In this document: in pieces, positions 1 through 6,040 of the stretch
How positions within the stretch are numbered: the stretch's first letter is position 1
How the letters are laid out: every line of letters starts with the position of its first letter
Assembly (NCBI GenBank): GCA_027067085.1
Contig: JAMOMM010000458.1
Coordinates: forward strand, 1-7,033
Source: Hyphomicrobiales bacterium
Lineage (GTDB): Bacteria > Pseudomonadota > Alphaproteobacteria > Rhizobiales > Aestuariivirgaceae
Direction of reading: 5' to 3'
DNA length: 7,033 bases
Program-made: the position numbers and the translations under genes
Notes under the pieces: model-generated
Databases searched by the model: none
Told to the model about the DNA's origin: nothing
The model's input: only the letters and a program-made list of their open reading frames with translations

Positions 1-505
1 GTCGTTCTTCACTTCCTTGCGCCCGTAGTACGTTCATGTATTGGCTAGATTTGGTTTGGTCGCCACCTGTAAATAAAGCTTTTTGGAAACACATGGGGTG
101 AACGCCGTTGGCGATGATAAGGTGGGAAATGCGCTGTGGGTGGCGCATGGCCATGGCATAGGCAACTGATGCACCCCAATCGTGGCCGCACAGAATAATC
201 GGTTTATCGGGCGATATTTGATTGATGAGCGAGACCATGTCGGCGACTAAATGCTTGGTGTCATACGCTTTGAGTTCGGAGGGTTTTGAGGAGAGGTTGA
301 AGCCGCGCTGATCTGGTAAAATAACCCGATATTTGTTTATGAAAAATTCGCCAACACTTGACCATGCTGCCCAATATTCAGGAAAGCCGTGAAGCATTAA
401 AATTGCGGGTGCATTTTCTGGCCCGCCAATTTTGGTGTGGATTGTTTGACCGTTGCAATCGAAGTATTGGCTGGTGAAAGGCAATTGGTTTGGTGCATTG
501 TTCAT
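1..505 (-). CDS. Alpha/beta hydrolase, epoxide hydrolase / dehalogenase type (partial, C-terminus outside window)
   Basis: The first 168 residues of a cytoplasmic alpha/beta-fold hydrolase are present; the rest lies beyond the left edge. Reading the minus strand, the N-terminus leads into an HGFPEYW motif (residues 39-45, oxyanion hole), then PDQRGFNLSSKP (64-75), then GHDWG (107-111), in which Asp109 is the expected nucleophile, followed by RHPQRISHLIIANGVHP. An Asp nucleophile in GHDWG together with HGFPE is typical of epoxide hydrolases and haloacetate/haloalkane dehalogenases, which form an ester intermediate on Asp. The acid and base residues would be in the missing half, so the substrate cannot be told. 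The ATG at 505-503 follows the cytochrome stop codon after 3 bases, so the two genes are probably co-transcribed and translationally coupled. No strong Shine-Dalgarno sequence is visible. The fold is secure; the exact activity is inferred only to class. Confidence 0.9.
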   Translation of the reverse strand, partial: MNNAPNQLPFTSQYFDCNGQTIHTKIGGPENAPAILMLHGFPEYWAAWSSVGEFFINKYRVILPDQRGFNLSSKPSELKAYDTKHLVADMVSLINQISPDKPIILCGHDWGASVAYAMAMRHPQRISHLIIANGVHPMCFQKALFTGGDQTKSSQYMNVLRAQGSEER

Positions 506-508
506 GGC

Positions 509-1003
509 TTAAAAAATACCCGCAGTTTTTTGTAACTTGCGGATGTATTTTATAATCTCAAGGACTTGCTGTTCATTGACTTGTGGCTGGGCTGGCATAT
601 TGCCAAAGCGCCAGTGGTGGGCACGCACGCCTAGCTTTGCAGCCACAACAAAAGAACCATCACCGTGATGATTTGGTTCATAAACCTTATGGATAAAGGT
701 TGGGCCTTGTTCGGTTCCTTTTGCATTTTTACCGTGACAAGCCATGCAATTTTTTTCGTATAGTTTTTGGCCAGAAGCAACGCTAGTTGCTGGTGTTAGT
801 CCTGCCGTTGGCGTTGATGTTGATGGTGCGGCATTGGTTGATGATGAGGGCGATGAGGCGGGCGTTGGGAAAAAGCTAGATTGGTTTGGACCAAAGAACA
901 TCATAACGCCCACACCGATGGCACCAACTAAGAAGATCATTTTGGTATTCTTTGAAGTTGGGTCCATGCGTTTTCTTTCAATGGCTAGGTTTTTTGATGA
1001 CAT
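509..1003 (-). CDS. Membrane-anchored mono-haem class I cytochrome c
   Basis: This 164-residue protein has a hydrophobic segment at about residues 22-38, a Ser/Thr/Pro-rich linker (about 42-75) and a C-terminal cytochrome c domain. The haem motif is CMACH (86-90) and the distal ligand is probably Met136 in GNMPAQP. The stretch HHGDGSF...RAHHWRFGNMP is characteristic of one family of small periplasmic cytochromes c. The hydrophobic segment has no obvious cleavage site and probably anchors the domain on the periplasmic side, where it would carry electrons for an unidentified partner. Two starts are possible. ATG at 1003 has little Shine-Dalgarno support; ATG at 967 (Met13) has GAAAG about 8-9 bases upstream and would give 152 residues with a more usual short basic N-terminus. 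The stop lies 3 bases before the hydrolase start, suggesting an operon. The physiological partner is unknown. Confidence 0.88.
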   Translation of the reverse strand: MSSKNLAIERKRMDPTSKNTKMIFLVGAIGVGVMMFFGPNQSSFFPTPASSPSSSTNAAPSTSTPTAGLTPATSVASGQKLYEKNCMACHGKNAKGTEQGPTFIHKVYEPNHHGDGSFVVAAKLGVRAHHWRFGNMPAQPQVNEQQVLEIIKYIRKLQKTAGIF

Positions 1004-1127
1004 TCTGTAAGTCGGTCAAGTCTGATAGCTTAGTGCCTCGTTTAATTTTTTCAAGCATCTCAGGCCGATATGTGTTCACAAGTTAATTATCGTTAAATAG
1101 GTTTAATTGCTTGCGAGGTTGGAAGTT

Positions 1128-1148
1128 GAGGCGTTAGTGTCATGCCTC
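1128..1148. repeat. Small inverted repeat in the cytochrome/yghU divergent region
   Basis: GAGGC (1128-1132) and GCCTC (1144-1148) are separated by 11 bases, within a looser TTGAGGC...CCTCCCTCAA arrangement that ends about 20 bases before the yghU start. It could be an operator or a weak hairpin in the yghU leader. It could also be chance; no family-specific operator is recognised. Confidence 0.25.
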
Positions 1149-1176
1149 CCTCAATTGAATTAGAAAGAATTGAAAA

Positions 1177-2016
1177 ATGACAGATACAGAATATACACCC
1201 GCAAAGGTCTGGAAATGGCAAAATGAAAGCGGTGGAAAATTTGCAAGTATCAACCGCCCAATTGCAGGGCCTACTCATGATAAAGAATTGCCCGTCGGCA
1301 AGCATCCGTTTCAGCTTTATTCAATGGGAACACCCAATGGGGTGAAAGTGACGGTGATGTTTGAGGAGCTGCTGGCTGCTGGTCATAAGGGGGCTGAATA
1401 TGATGCGTGGATGATTAGCATTATGGAAGGCGATCAGTTTGGTTCTGGCTTTGTTGAGGTTAATCCCAATTCAAAAATTCCAGCGCTTATGGATCATTCA
1501 ACAAAAACGCCAACGCGAGTTTTTGAATCAGGCGCGATGTTATTGTATTTAGCAGAAAAGTTTGATGCGTTTTTACCGAACGATCCAACTCAGCGGACAG
1601 AGTGCTTGTCTTGGTTGTTTTGGCAAATGGGTTCAGCGCCATATCTCGGTGGAGGGTTTGGCCATTTTTATGCTTATGCGCCGATCAAAATTGAATATTG
1701 CATTGAGCGTTTCACGATGGAAACTAAACGCCAACTTGATGTGCTGGATCGCCAATTGGCTGAGAATAAGTTTATTGCCGGCGATGAATACACTATTGCC
1801 GATATTGCTATTTGGCCGTGGTATGGCGCGTTGGTGCTTAATCGGGTTTATGAGGCGGCTGAATTTTTAGAGACTGACAGTTATAAAAACGTTATGCGCT
1901 GGGCCAAAGAAGTTGACGCTCGTCCGGCAGTGAAACGCGGCGTGCGGGTTAATCGCACTTGGGGTGATGAAGACAAGCAAGTCCGAGAACGCCATAGCGC
2001 AGATGATATTAGCTAA
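1177..2016 (+). CDS. yghU: YghU-type glutathione S-transferase / disulfide-bond oxidoreductase
   Basis: This 279-residue cytoplasmic protein resembles E. coli YghU (about 288 residues) along its whole length: the N-terminal extension with Y-PAKVW-W and INRP-GPTH (residues 7-34), LPVGKHP (38-44), LYS-GTPNG-KVTV (48-60), then FVEVNPNSKIPAL (92-104) and ESGAMLLYLAEKF (117-129) of the thioredoxin-like GSH-binding domain, and the all-helical domain with the N-capping box in YTIADIAIWPW (205-215). YghU proteins are Nu-class glutathione transferases that bind two glutathiones and show disulfide-bond reductase and organic-peroxide activity rather than classical conjugation; the cellular role is unsettled. 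The ATG at 1177 matches the family N-terminus (MTD-YTPAKVW); AGAAAG about 9 bases upstream is a weak ribosome site. The gene diverges from the cytochrome, so their promoters should lie in 1004-1176. Identification rests on recalled similarity but is very strong. Confidence 0.95.
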   Translation: MTDTEYTPAKVWKWQNESGGKFASINRPIAGPTHDKELPVGKHPFQLYSMGTPNGVKVTVMFEELLAAGHKGAEYDAWMISIMEGDQFGSGFVEVNPNSKIPALMDHSTKTPTRVFESGAMLLYLAEKFDAFLPNDPTQRTECLSWLFWQMGSAPYLGGGFGHFYAYAPIKIEYCIERFTMETKRQLDVLDRQLAENKFIAGDEYTIADIAIWPWYGALVLNRVYEAAEFLETDSYKNVMRWAKEVDARPAVKRGVRVNRTWGDEDKQVRERHSADDIS

Positions 2017-2037
2017 AAATCAGAAGATGAAAACCTC

Positions 2038-2068
2038 TTGACCTTCCAGTAAGAAGAAGCCTTATTGG
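2038..2068 (+). promoter_or_regulatory. MerR-family (CueR/HmrR-like) promoter of copZ
   Basis: TTGACC (2038-2043, -35) and TATTGG (2063-2068, -10) are 19 bp apart, longer than the usual 17 and characteristic of promoters that MerR-family activators untwist. The left operator arm, CTTGACCTTCCAGT, matches copper-responsive CueR/HmrR sites. The right arm (AGAAGCC, 2053-2060 region) is only a partial complement of ACCTTCC, so the dyad is degenerate. It lies about 35 bases before the copZ start. The motif and spacing are seen; copper control is inferred. Confidence 0.7.
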
Positions 2069-2091
2069 TTGGTCAACGGTTTTCTAATTTC

Positions 2092-2095
2092 GGAG
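2092..2095 (+). promoter_or_regulatory. Ribosome binding site deciding the copZ GTG start
   Basis: GGAG lies 7 bases before the GTG at 2103. No ATG at this position competes, and the protein beginning here has exactly the length of a CopZ domain, so the GTG start is well supported. Confidence 0.75.
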
Positions 2096-2102
2096 TATAG
2101 CA

Positions 2103-2315
2103 GTGGCTGATCTAAAACTAAATATTGAAGGCATGAGTTGTGGTGGTTGTTCGGGCCGTCTCATTGGCTTGTTAGAAAAAGCAGATGGTGTTAGCGCTAT
2201 TGCGATCAGCCATGAAAATAATAACGGGCAGATGCAAATTGACGAAGCGGTGATTAGCAAGGATCAAGTTGTGGCTATCATTGAAAAGGCTGGCTTTGAT
2301 GTGGTTGGTGGTTAA
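2103..2315 (+). CDS. copZ: CopZ-like heavy-metal-associated (HMA) copper chaperone
   Basis: This is a 70-residue single-domain HMA protein (ferredoxin-like babbab fold) with the metal-binding MSCGGC motif at residues 11-16 and a typical C-terminal half ending in KAGFDVVGG. Free-standing HMA domains of this size bind Cu(I) through the two cysteines and pass it to Cu-ATPases or to a CueR-type regulator in the cytoplasm. It starts with GTG behind GGAG at 7-base spacing. The CueR-like promoter upstream supports copper rather than zinc. It is separated from the neighbouring ATPase by a convergent terminator and is not co-transcribed with it; that ATPase is of the Zn/Cd/Pb type, so the partner Cu-ATPase should be elsewhere in the genome. 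The HMA assignment is certain; copper specificity is inferred from the motif and promoter. Confidence 0.92.
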   Translation: MADLKLNIEGMSCGGCSGRLIGLLEKADGVSAIAISHENNNGQMQIDEAVISKDQVVAIIEKAGFDVVGG

Positions 2316-2340
2316 ATTTGACCCTTTTTGAGAATAGCTA

Positions 2341-2377
2341 AAGCGGCCCTTGATGAACATTAAGGGCCGCTTTTTTT
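2341..2377. terminator. Rho-independent terminator shared by convergent copZ and zntA
   Basis: A perfect 11-bp stem, AAGCGGCCCTT (2341-2351) with AAGGGCCGCTT (2362-2372), has a 10-base loop and a T run (2371-2377) on the plus strand. It ends copZ transcription and sits 4 bases beyond the zntA stop codon. In the zntA direction the T run is only three bases, so it is stronger for copZ. Confidence 0.92.
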
Positions 2378-2381
2378 AAGG

Positions 2382-4493
2382 TTATTTTTTGAACTTATAG
2401 CCGAGTAATCTTAGCGCATTGATGGTGACCAGAACGGTGGCACCCGTATCAGCTAAAATGGCCATCCATAGAGATGTCATGCCGATTAAGGTGGTGACCA
2501 GAAAGATTGCTTTTAAGCCAAGGGCTATAGAAATGTTCTGGTGAATGTTGGCCATGGTGGCGCGTGACAGTGCGATTAGGGCAGGCACGTCATTAACGCG
2601 TTCATGCAAGAGTGCTGCATCGGCGGTTTCAAGAGCAACATCTGTGCCCCCACCCATGGCGATGCCAACATCGGCGCGCGCCAGCGCTGGGGCATCATTG
2701 ATGCCATCGCCTACCATGGCAATATTGCCGTTTAGTTTGAGGGTTTCAATTTCGTCTAGTTTATCTTGTGGCAACATTTCAGCTTTTACGCTGATGCCCA
2801 ATTGTTTTGCCAATGCAGCGCCTGTACGTGCGTTATCGCCTGTGAGCATAATGGGGGTAATGCCCATTTCTTTCAGGTCTTGCATGGCTGATGCTGCATC
2901 GCTGCGCAGTTCATCGCGCAGGGCAATGGCCCCGAGTAATTTGTCATCTTCCAGTACGAGGGCAACGGTTTTACCTTCTGATTCTAAGCCATGAATTTGA
3001 CTTTGTTGGTCGGGGGATATTTTTGTCAGTTTTTGGCCATAGCGCGGTGAGGCGATGGTAATGGTTTTGCCAGCGATTGTGGCGCTAACGCCGCGCCCGC
3101 TTAGGGCTTTGGACTGGGTTGCTTTTTTAGGGCTCAAGCCGCGTTGCTCAACCTCTTCAACAATAGCAATGGCCAAAGGGTGAGACGAGCCTGCCTCAAC
3201 TGCACTTGCCAATTCCAGTAAACGTTTTTCGGTGCCGTTAAAGGTTTTAACATCGGTCACTTTTGGCGTGCCAGCGGTGAGGGTGCCCGTTTTGTCAAAG
3301 GCGACTTGCTTAACATGGCCAATGGCTTCCAGTATCGCGCCGCCTTTTACCAATAATCCGTGTTTTGCCCCTGCTGAAATACCTGATGTGATGGCGGCTG
3401 GTGTTGATAAAACGAGCGCGCAAGGGCAACCGATGAGCAAAATGGCCAAGCCTTTATAAATCCATTGTGTCATGTCAGCGCCAAACATGAGTGGCGGCAC
3501 AAAGGCAATGAGGGCTGAAACGACAATAACGCCAGGTGTGTAATATTTACTGAAATCATCAATAAACCGCGCGGTTGGGGCTTTGCTGGCCTGGGCATCT
3601 TCCACCATGGTCAAAATGCGCGAAATCATGTTGTTTTGGGCGGTTTTCTCAACGGTTAAACGGATCAGCCCGTCAATGTTGATTGAACCTGCAAACACCT
3701 GATCGCCCAATTGTTTTCTTTTTGGCATGGATTCACCAGTAACGGCGGCTTCATCGATTGAAGTTTCTCCTTCGCTAATGAGACCATCGGCAGGAATGCG
3801 TCCACCGGGGCGAACTTCGATGATGTCACCAATGGCAAGGCTATCGGCAGCAACTTCGCGGGTGCCGTTTTCTGTTACCAGAAAAGCAGATTTGGGTACT
3901 AAATCTGCTAGTGCTTGTACAGAGCGACGGGCTTTTGCTGCTGCCATCATTTCTAGCAACTCACCGATTAAAAACAGGAATACAACAACTGCTGCTTCGG
4001 CGGCTTCATTGATAAATATGGCCCCAATTACGGCAATCGTCACCAACGTTTCAATGGTGAAAGGTTGGCCAGCAATGGCGCTCATGATGGCTTTTCGTGC
4101 CAATGGTGCAAGAGCAAGCAAGGCGGCAAAGGCAAATACATAACCAGACCAGGCGGGCAAAACAAATGACATAACCGTGGCAATGATAAGCAATGTGCCT
4201 GCAATGATAACCAGACGGCCTTTATTTGTTTGCCACCAGGATAAATGTTTTTCTGGCGTTGCGTCTTGTTCTCGCTGCACCTTATAACCAAGTTTTTTGA
4301 CGGCGCGGACAATGGTGTTTGTCTGGTCACTATCTTGAGTATTATTGAATTTGAGCTTTTGGCTGTTGTAGTTCAGGCTGACATTATCAACACCTGGAAT
4401 AGCACAAACTACGTTTTCAATTTTACTGGTGCAACTGGGACAATCCATGCCTTCTATGGTTAGGGCAATCGTCTGATTTTTCGTTTCGCTCAT
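2382..4493 (-). CDS. zntA: P1B-2-type Zn2+/Cd2+/Pb2+-exporting ATPase (ZntA/CadA family)
   Basis: This 703-residue inner-membrane pump has one N-terminal HMA domain with MDCPSC (residues 16-21), about eight transmembrane helices, TGES of the actuator domain (252-255), the CPC metal-site motif (356-358) continued as ALVLSTPAA, the phosphorylated Asp in DKTGT (400-404), the SSHP nucleotide-binding motif (436-439) and GDGIND (595-600). CPCALV-STPAA and the last-helix ADTGATVLVT-NALRLL (Asp682) are diagnostic of the Zn/Cd/Pb group; Cu pumps usually have CPCALGLATP. It should export surplus Zn2+ or toxic Cd2+/Pb2+ to the periplasm using ATP. The ATG at 4493 is preferred because AGGAA lies 8 bases upstream; an in-frame GTG one codon earlier (4496) is possible. 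A ZntR/CadR-like promoter lies 36-66 bases upstream. It converges on copZ but belongs to a different metal response. Confidence 0.95.
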   Translation of the reverse strand: MSETKNQTIALTIEGMDCPSCTSKIENVVCAIPGVDNVSLNYNSQKLKFNNTQDSDQTNTIVRAVKKLGYKVQREQDATPEKHLSWWQTNKGRLVIIAGTLLIIATVMSFVLPAWSGYVFAFAALLALAPLARKAIMSAIAGQPFTIETLVTIAVIGAIFINEAAEAAVVVFLFLIGELLEMMAAAKARRSVQALADLVPKSAFLVTENGTREVAADSLAIGDIIEVRPGGRIPADGLISEGETSIDEAAVTGESMPKRKQLGDQVFAGSINIDGLIRLTVEKTAQNNMISRILTMVEDAQASKAPTARFIDDFSKYYTPGVIVVSALIAFVPPLMFGADMTQWIYKGLAILLIGCPCALVLSTPAAITSGISAGAKHGLLVKGGAILEAIGHVKQVAFDKTGTLTAGTPKVTDVKTFNGTEKRLLELASAVEAGSSHPLAIAIVEEVEQRGLSPKKATQSKALSGRGVSATIAGKTITIASPRYGQKLTKISPDQQSQIHGLESEGKTVALVLEDDKLLGAIALRDELRSDAASAMQDLKEMGITPIMLTGDNARTGAALAKQLGISVKAEMLPQDKLDEIETLKLNGNIAMVGDGINDAPALARADVGIAMGGGTDVALETADAALLHERVNDVPALIALSRATMANIHQNISIALGLKAIFLVTTLIGMTSLWMAILADTGATVLVTINALRLLGYKFKK

Positions 4494-4501
4494 CACAAAT
4501 A

Positions 4502-4506
4502 TTCCT
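4502..4506 (-). promoter_or_regulatory. Ribosome binding site of zntA
   Basis: AGGAA on the minus strand is 8 bases before the ATG at 4493 and 5 before the alternative GTG at 4496. Spacing favours the ATG. Confidence 0.7.
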
Positions 4507-4528
4507 AATAGGGGGTCTATCAGGTGTA

Positions 4529-4559
4529 TTTATAAAACCTCTAGTGGCTGTAGGTGCAA
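4529..4559 (-). promoter_or_regulatory. MerR-family (ZntR/CadR/PbrR-like) promoter and operator of zntA
   Basis: On the minus strand, TTGCAC (4559-4554, -35) and TATAAA (4534-4529, -10) are exactly 19 bp apart. The spacer region holds the dyad ACCTACAGCCACTAGAGGT (4555-4537): outer arms ACCTACAG and CTAGAGGT are complementary at 6 of 8 positions around a 3-base centre. This matches the layout and much of the sequence of operators for Zn/Cd/Pb-responsive MerR regulators (CTCTATAGTAACTAGAGGG type). Transcription would start about 30 bases before the ATG. Control by a ZntR/CadR-like protein is inferred; no such gene is in the window. Confidence 0.82.
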
Positions 4560-4624
4560 GGGGTAAAATAGGGTGGTTGTAATTTATGAGTTTGAGGCAG
4601 GGCGATTACGGGTAGGTTTGGATG

Positions 4625-4849
4625 CTGCTCACGCTAACGGGTTTCACCCGTACGCTGCGCTGGCGCGGCCTAAACGGCCGAGGTGCGGTCGCACCTAGTT
4701 TCAGAAGTGGTGGCTTGGCTCCAGCGTGTAGCTGGAATTTTCCGTAAACTTTGGTGGAGGAGGCAACGCCGACGACTAAGCGCGACCGCGCTTCGGGGCC
4801 AATGCCCCGCGCTAGTGCAGTGCATGGCGTTAGCCATTAGCGTGAACGG
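4625..4849 (+). repeat. Structured intergenic repeat, copy A
   Basis: This stretch is homologous to 6662-6900 in the same orientation. Shared cores include GAGGTGCGGTC-CACCTAG with TTTCAGAA (4680-4705), the hairpin around GCGTGTAGCTGGAATTTT (4724-4741), GGTGGAGGAG (4753-4762), CGACTAAGCGC (4773-4783) and ATGGCGTTAGCCATTAGCG (4824-4842) followed by TGAACGGAAA. It can form at least seven small hairpins: ACGGGT/ACCCGT (4637-4651), CGGCC/GGCCG (4666-4680), AGGTGC/GCACCT (4681-4696), CCAGC/GCTGG (4721-4735), AAGCGC/GCGCTT (4778-4793), CGGGGC/GCCCCG (4794-4809) and ATGGC/GCCAT (4824-4837). The ends also pair: GCGCTGGCGCGG (4657-4668) with CCGCGCTAGTGC (4808-4819). It is GC-richer than its surroundings. 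An open frame through it (4683-4901) shares peptide pieces with the other copy only because the DNA is repeated; it has no ribosome site and is not a gene. The rest of 4560-4931 shows nothing else recognisable. Confidence 0.88.
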
Positions 4850-4857
4850 AAAATCAA

Positions 4858-4901
4858 ACCTAGATGACTTGGCTCCAGCGTGTAACTGGAATTTTCCGTA
4901 A
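4858..4901 (+). repeat. Truncated extra copy of the repeat core
   Basis: Bases 4868-4901 repeat 4714-4747 directly with 33 of 34 identical (one G/A change inside the hairpin stem). The preceding ACCTAG (4858-4863) also matches the ACCTAG at 4693-4698 but with about 12 bases missing between, so this looks like a partial, internally deleted second copy abutting the full element. Confidence 0.85.
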
Positions 4902-4931
4902 TACTAATGCCCGCACCTAGCTAAAACCCAC

Positions 4932-4962
4932 AAAAAAAACCCGATGAAAATTCATCGGGTTT
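4932..4962 (-). terminator. Rho-independent terminator of ctrA
   Basis: A perfect 12-bp stem, AAACCCGATGAA (4937-4948) with TTCATCGGGTTT (4951-4962), is followed on the minus strand by eight T (complement of A 4932-4939). It begins 27 bases beyond the ctrA stop codon. Confidence 0.92.
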
Positions 4963-4988
4963 GGAATTTGTTGTAGAAAATTGAGCGA

Positions 4989-5714
4989 TTAAGCTGATTC
5001 TAGGATGCCTGCAACATCGAGATTTGAATCATTGTCGTTTTCCATCTCACGAAGTACGTAGCCGCGGCCCCATACTGTTTCGATGAAGTTTTTGCCGCCA
5101 GCAGCTGAAGCAAGCTTCTTGCGCAATTTACAAATGAATACGTCGATGATTTTAAGTTCTGGCTCGTCCATGCCGCCATAAAGGTGGTTAAGGAACATTT
5201 CTTTGGTGAGCGTTGTGCCTTTACGAAGTGAAAGCAGCTCGAGCATTTGATACTCTTTACCAGTAAGGTGAACGCGTTGGCCGTCAACTTCAACAGTTTT
5301 TGTGTCGAGGTTCACGTCAAGTTCGCCCGTGGTAATAATTGATTGTGCGTGGCCTTTAGAGCGACGAACGATGGCTTGGATGCGGGCAACCAACTCATCT
5401 TTGTGGAAAGGCTTGGTCATATAATCATCAGCGCCAAAGCCTAGACCTTTAACCTTGTCTTCAATGCCAGCAAGGCCAGAAAGAATAAGGATAGGTGTTT
5501 CGATTTTTGCAACACGCAAAGATTTGAGCACTTCATAGCCGCTCATATCTGGCAAGTTCAGATCTAAAAGGATGATGTCGTAATCATACAACTTACCAAG
5601 ATCGACCCCTTCTTCGCCAAGATCTGTTGTGTAAACATTAAATCCATCCGATTTTAACATTAGCTCGATGCTTTGTGCTGTTGCCGGATCGTCCTCAATG
5701 AGAAGTACTCTCAT
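4989..5714 (-). CDS. ctrA: Cell-cycle master response regulator CtrA
   Basis: This 241-residue OmpR/PhoB-type regulator has an N-terminal receiver domain (MRVLLIEDDPATAQSIELML, acidic pocket E7-D8-D9, phospho-accepting Asp51 in LLDLNLPDMSG, Lys101 in TKPF) and a winged-helix DNA-binding domain (about 125-222) with recognition helix IIDVFICKLRKKL (189-201) and VWGRGYVL. These stretches are characteristic of alphaproteobacterial CtrA. When phosphorylated through the CckA-ChpT relay it binds TTAA-N7-TTAA sites and controls replication initiation, division, methylation (ccrM) and motility genes. The ATG at 5714 follows AAGGGGA with 5-base spacing. It is some ten residues longer than Caulobacter CtrA, with an acidic tail ending GILESA rather than a double alanine, relevant because the C-terminus is the ClpXP degradation signal. 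It diverges from fliJ and ends in its own terminator, so it is probably monocistronic. Confidence 0.98.
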   Translation of the reverse strand: MRVLLIEDDPATAQSIELMLKSDGFNVYTTDLGEEGVDLGKLYDYDIILLDLNLPDMSGYEVLKSLRVAKIETPILILSGLAGIEDKVKGLGFGADDYMTKPFHKDELVARIQAIVRRSKGHAQSIITTGELDVNLDTKTVEVDGQRVHLTGKEYQMLELLSLRKGTTLTKEMFLNHLYGGMDEPELKIIDVFICKLRKKLASAAGGKNFIETVWGRGYVLREMENDNDSNLDVAGILESA

Positions 5715-5819
5715 GTCTTTCCCCTTAGTTGTCTTGCCGCGTTAGCCTGTATTGGCCTTCATAGGGCTGTCAGTGTTGCCGTTTCCATTCAATTGGTATT
5801 CAATTTGTGAAACCAATCA

Positions 5820-5918
5820 TTAACTGTGTTTGTTAAGATAGACTTGTAAAGGTTAACAAAACCTAATTAAAATCCCTTGTTTTGATACACTTGGACTGTT
5901 TTATTCAACTAACGTTAA
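5820..5918. promoter_or_regulatory. AT-rich ctrA upstream control region with TTAA half-sites
   Basis: TTAA, the half-site of CtrA boxes, occurs at 5820-5823, 5833-5836, 5853-5856, 5867-5870 and 5915-5918. No perfect TTAA-N7-TTAA exists; the best candidate is TTCA-ACTAACG-TTAA (5904-5918), 7 of 8 bases. AGGTT-N5-AACCT (5850-5864) is an inverted repeat overlapping one half-site. CtrA autoregulation is known in the group; here it is inferred. The remaining 5715-5819 (ctrA leader) and 5919-6040 show no other recognisable element. Confidence 0.45.
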
Positions 5919-6040
5919 AACTTTTCGCCGCTTAGCGATCAAGAACAATGAAATTACTCGAAATTTTCATCAATCGGTTTACTCGCCCTTAAGGCTAATG
6001 GTTCACTATAAATTCCAGATTACAGAGATGGAAGATTTTG

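Noticed and set aside
1004..1176. Defined promoters for the cytochrome and yghU
   Set aside because: The region must hold them, but no -35/-10 pair stands out enough on either strand to mark.
1093..1305. 70-codon minus-strand frame over the start of yghU
   Set aside because: It overlaps the well-supported yghU start on the opposite strand, with no recognisable product or ribosome site.
2545..2994. 149-codon plus-strand frame within zntA (also 3232-3459 and 3727-4143)
   Set aside because: These are antisense to a well-conserved ATPase, low in complexity and without ribosome sites; they are shadows of the coding strand.
2382..4493. Calling the P-type ATPase a copper exporter (CopA) because it is next to copZ
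   Set aside because: CPCALVLSTPAA and ADTGATVLVT-NALRLL belong to the Zn/Cd/Pb group, and its promoter is ZntR/CadR-like.
4683..4901. 72-codon plus-strand open frame
   Set aside because: It lies within repeat copy A, has no ribosome site, and shares peptide fragments with the frame at 6608-6979 only through the repeated DNA.
4551..4919. TAGGTGC (4551-4557) and GCACCTA (4913-4919) as outer ends of a larger mobile unit
   Set aside because: Only 7 bases match, the left one is part of the zntA operator, and copy B has no equivalent.
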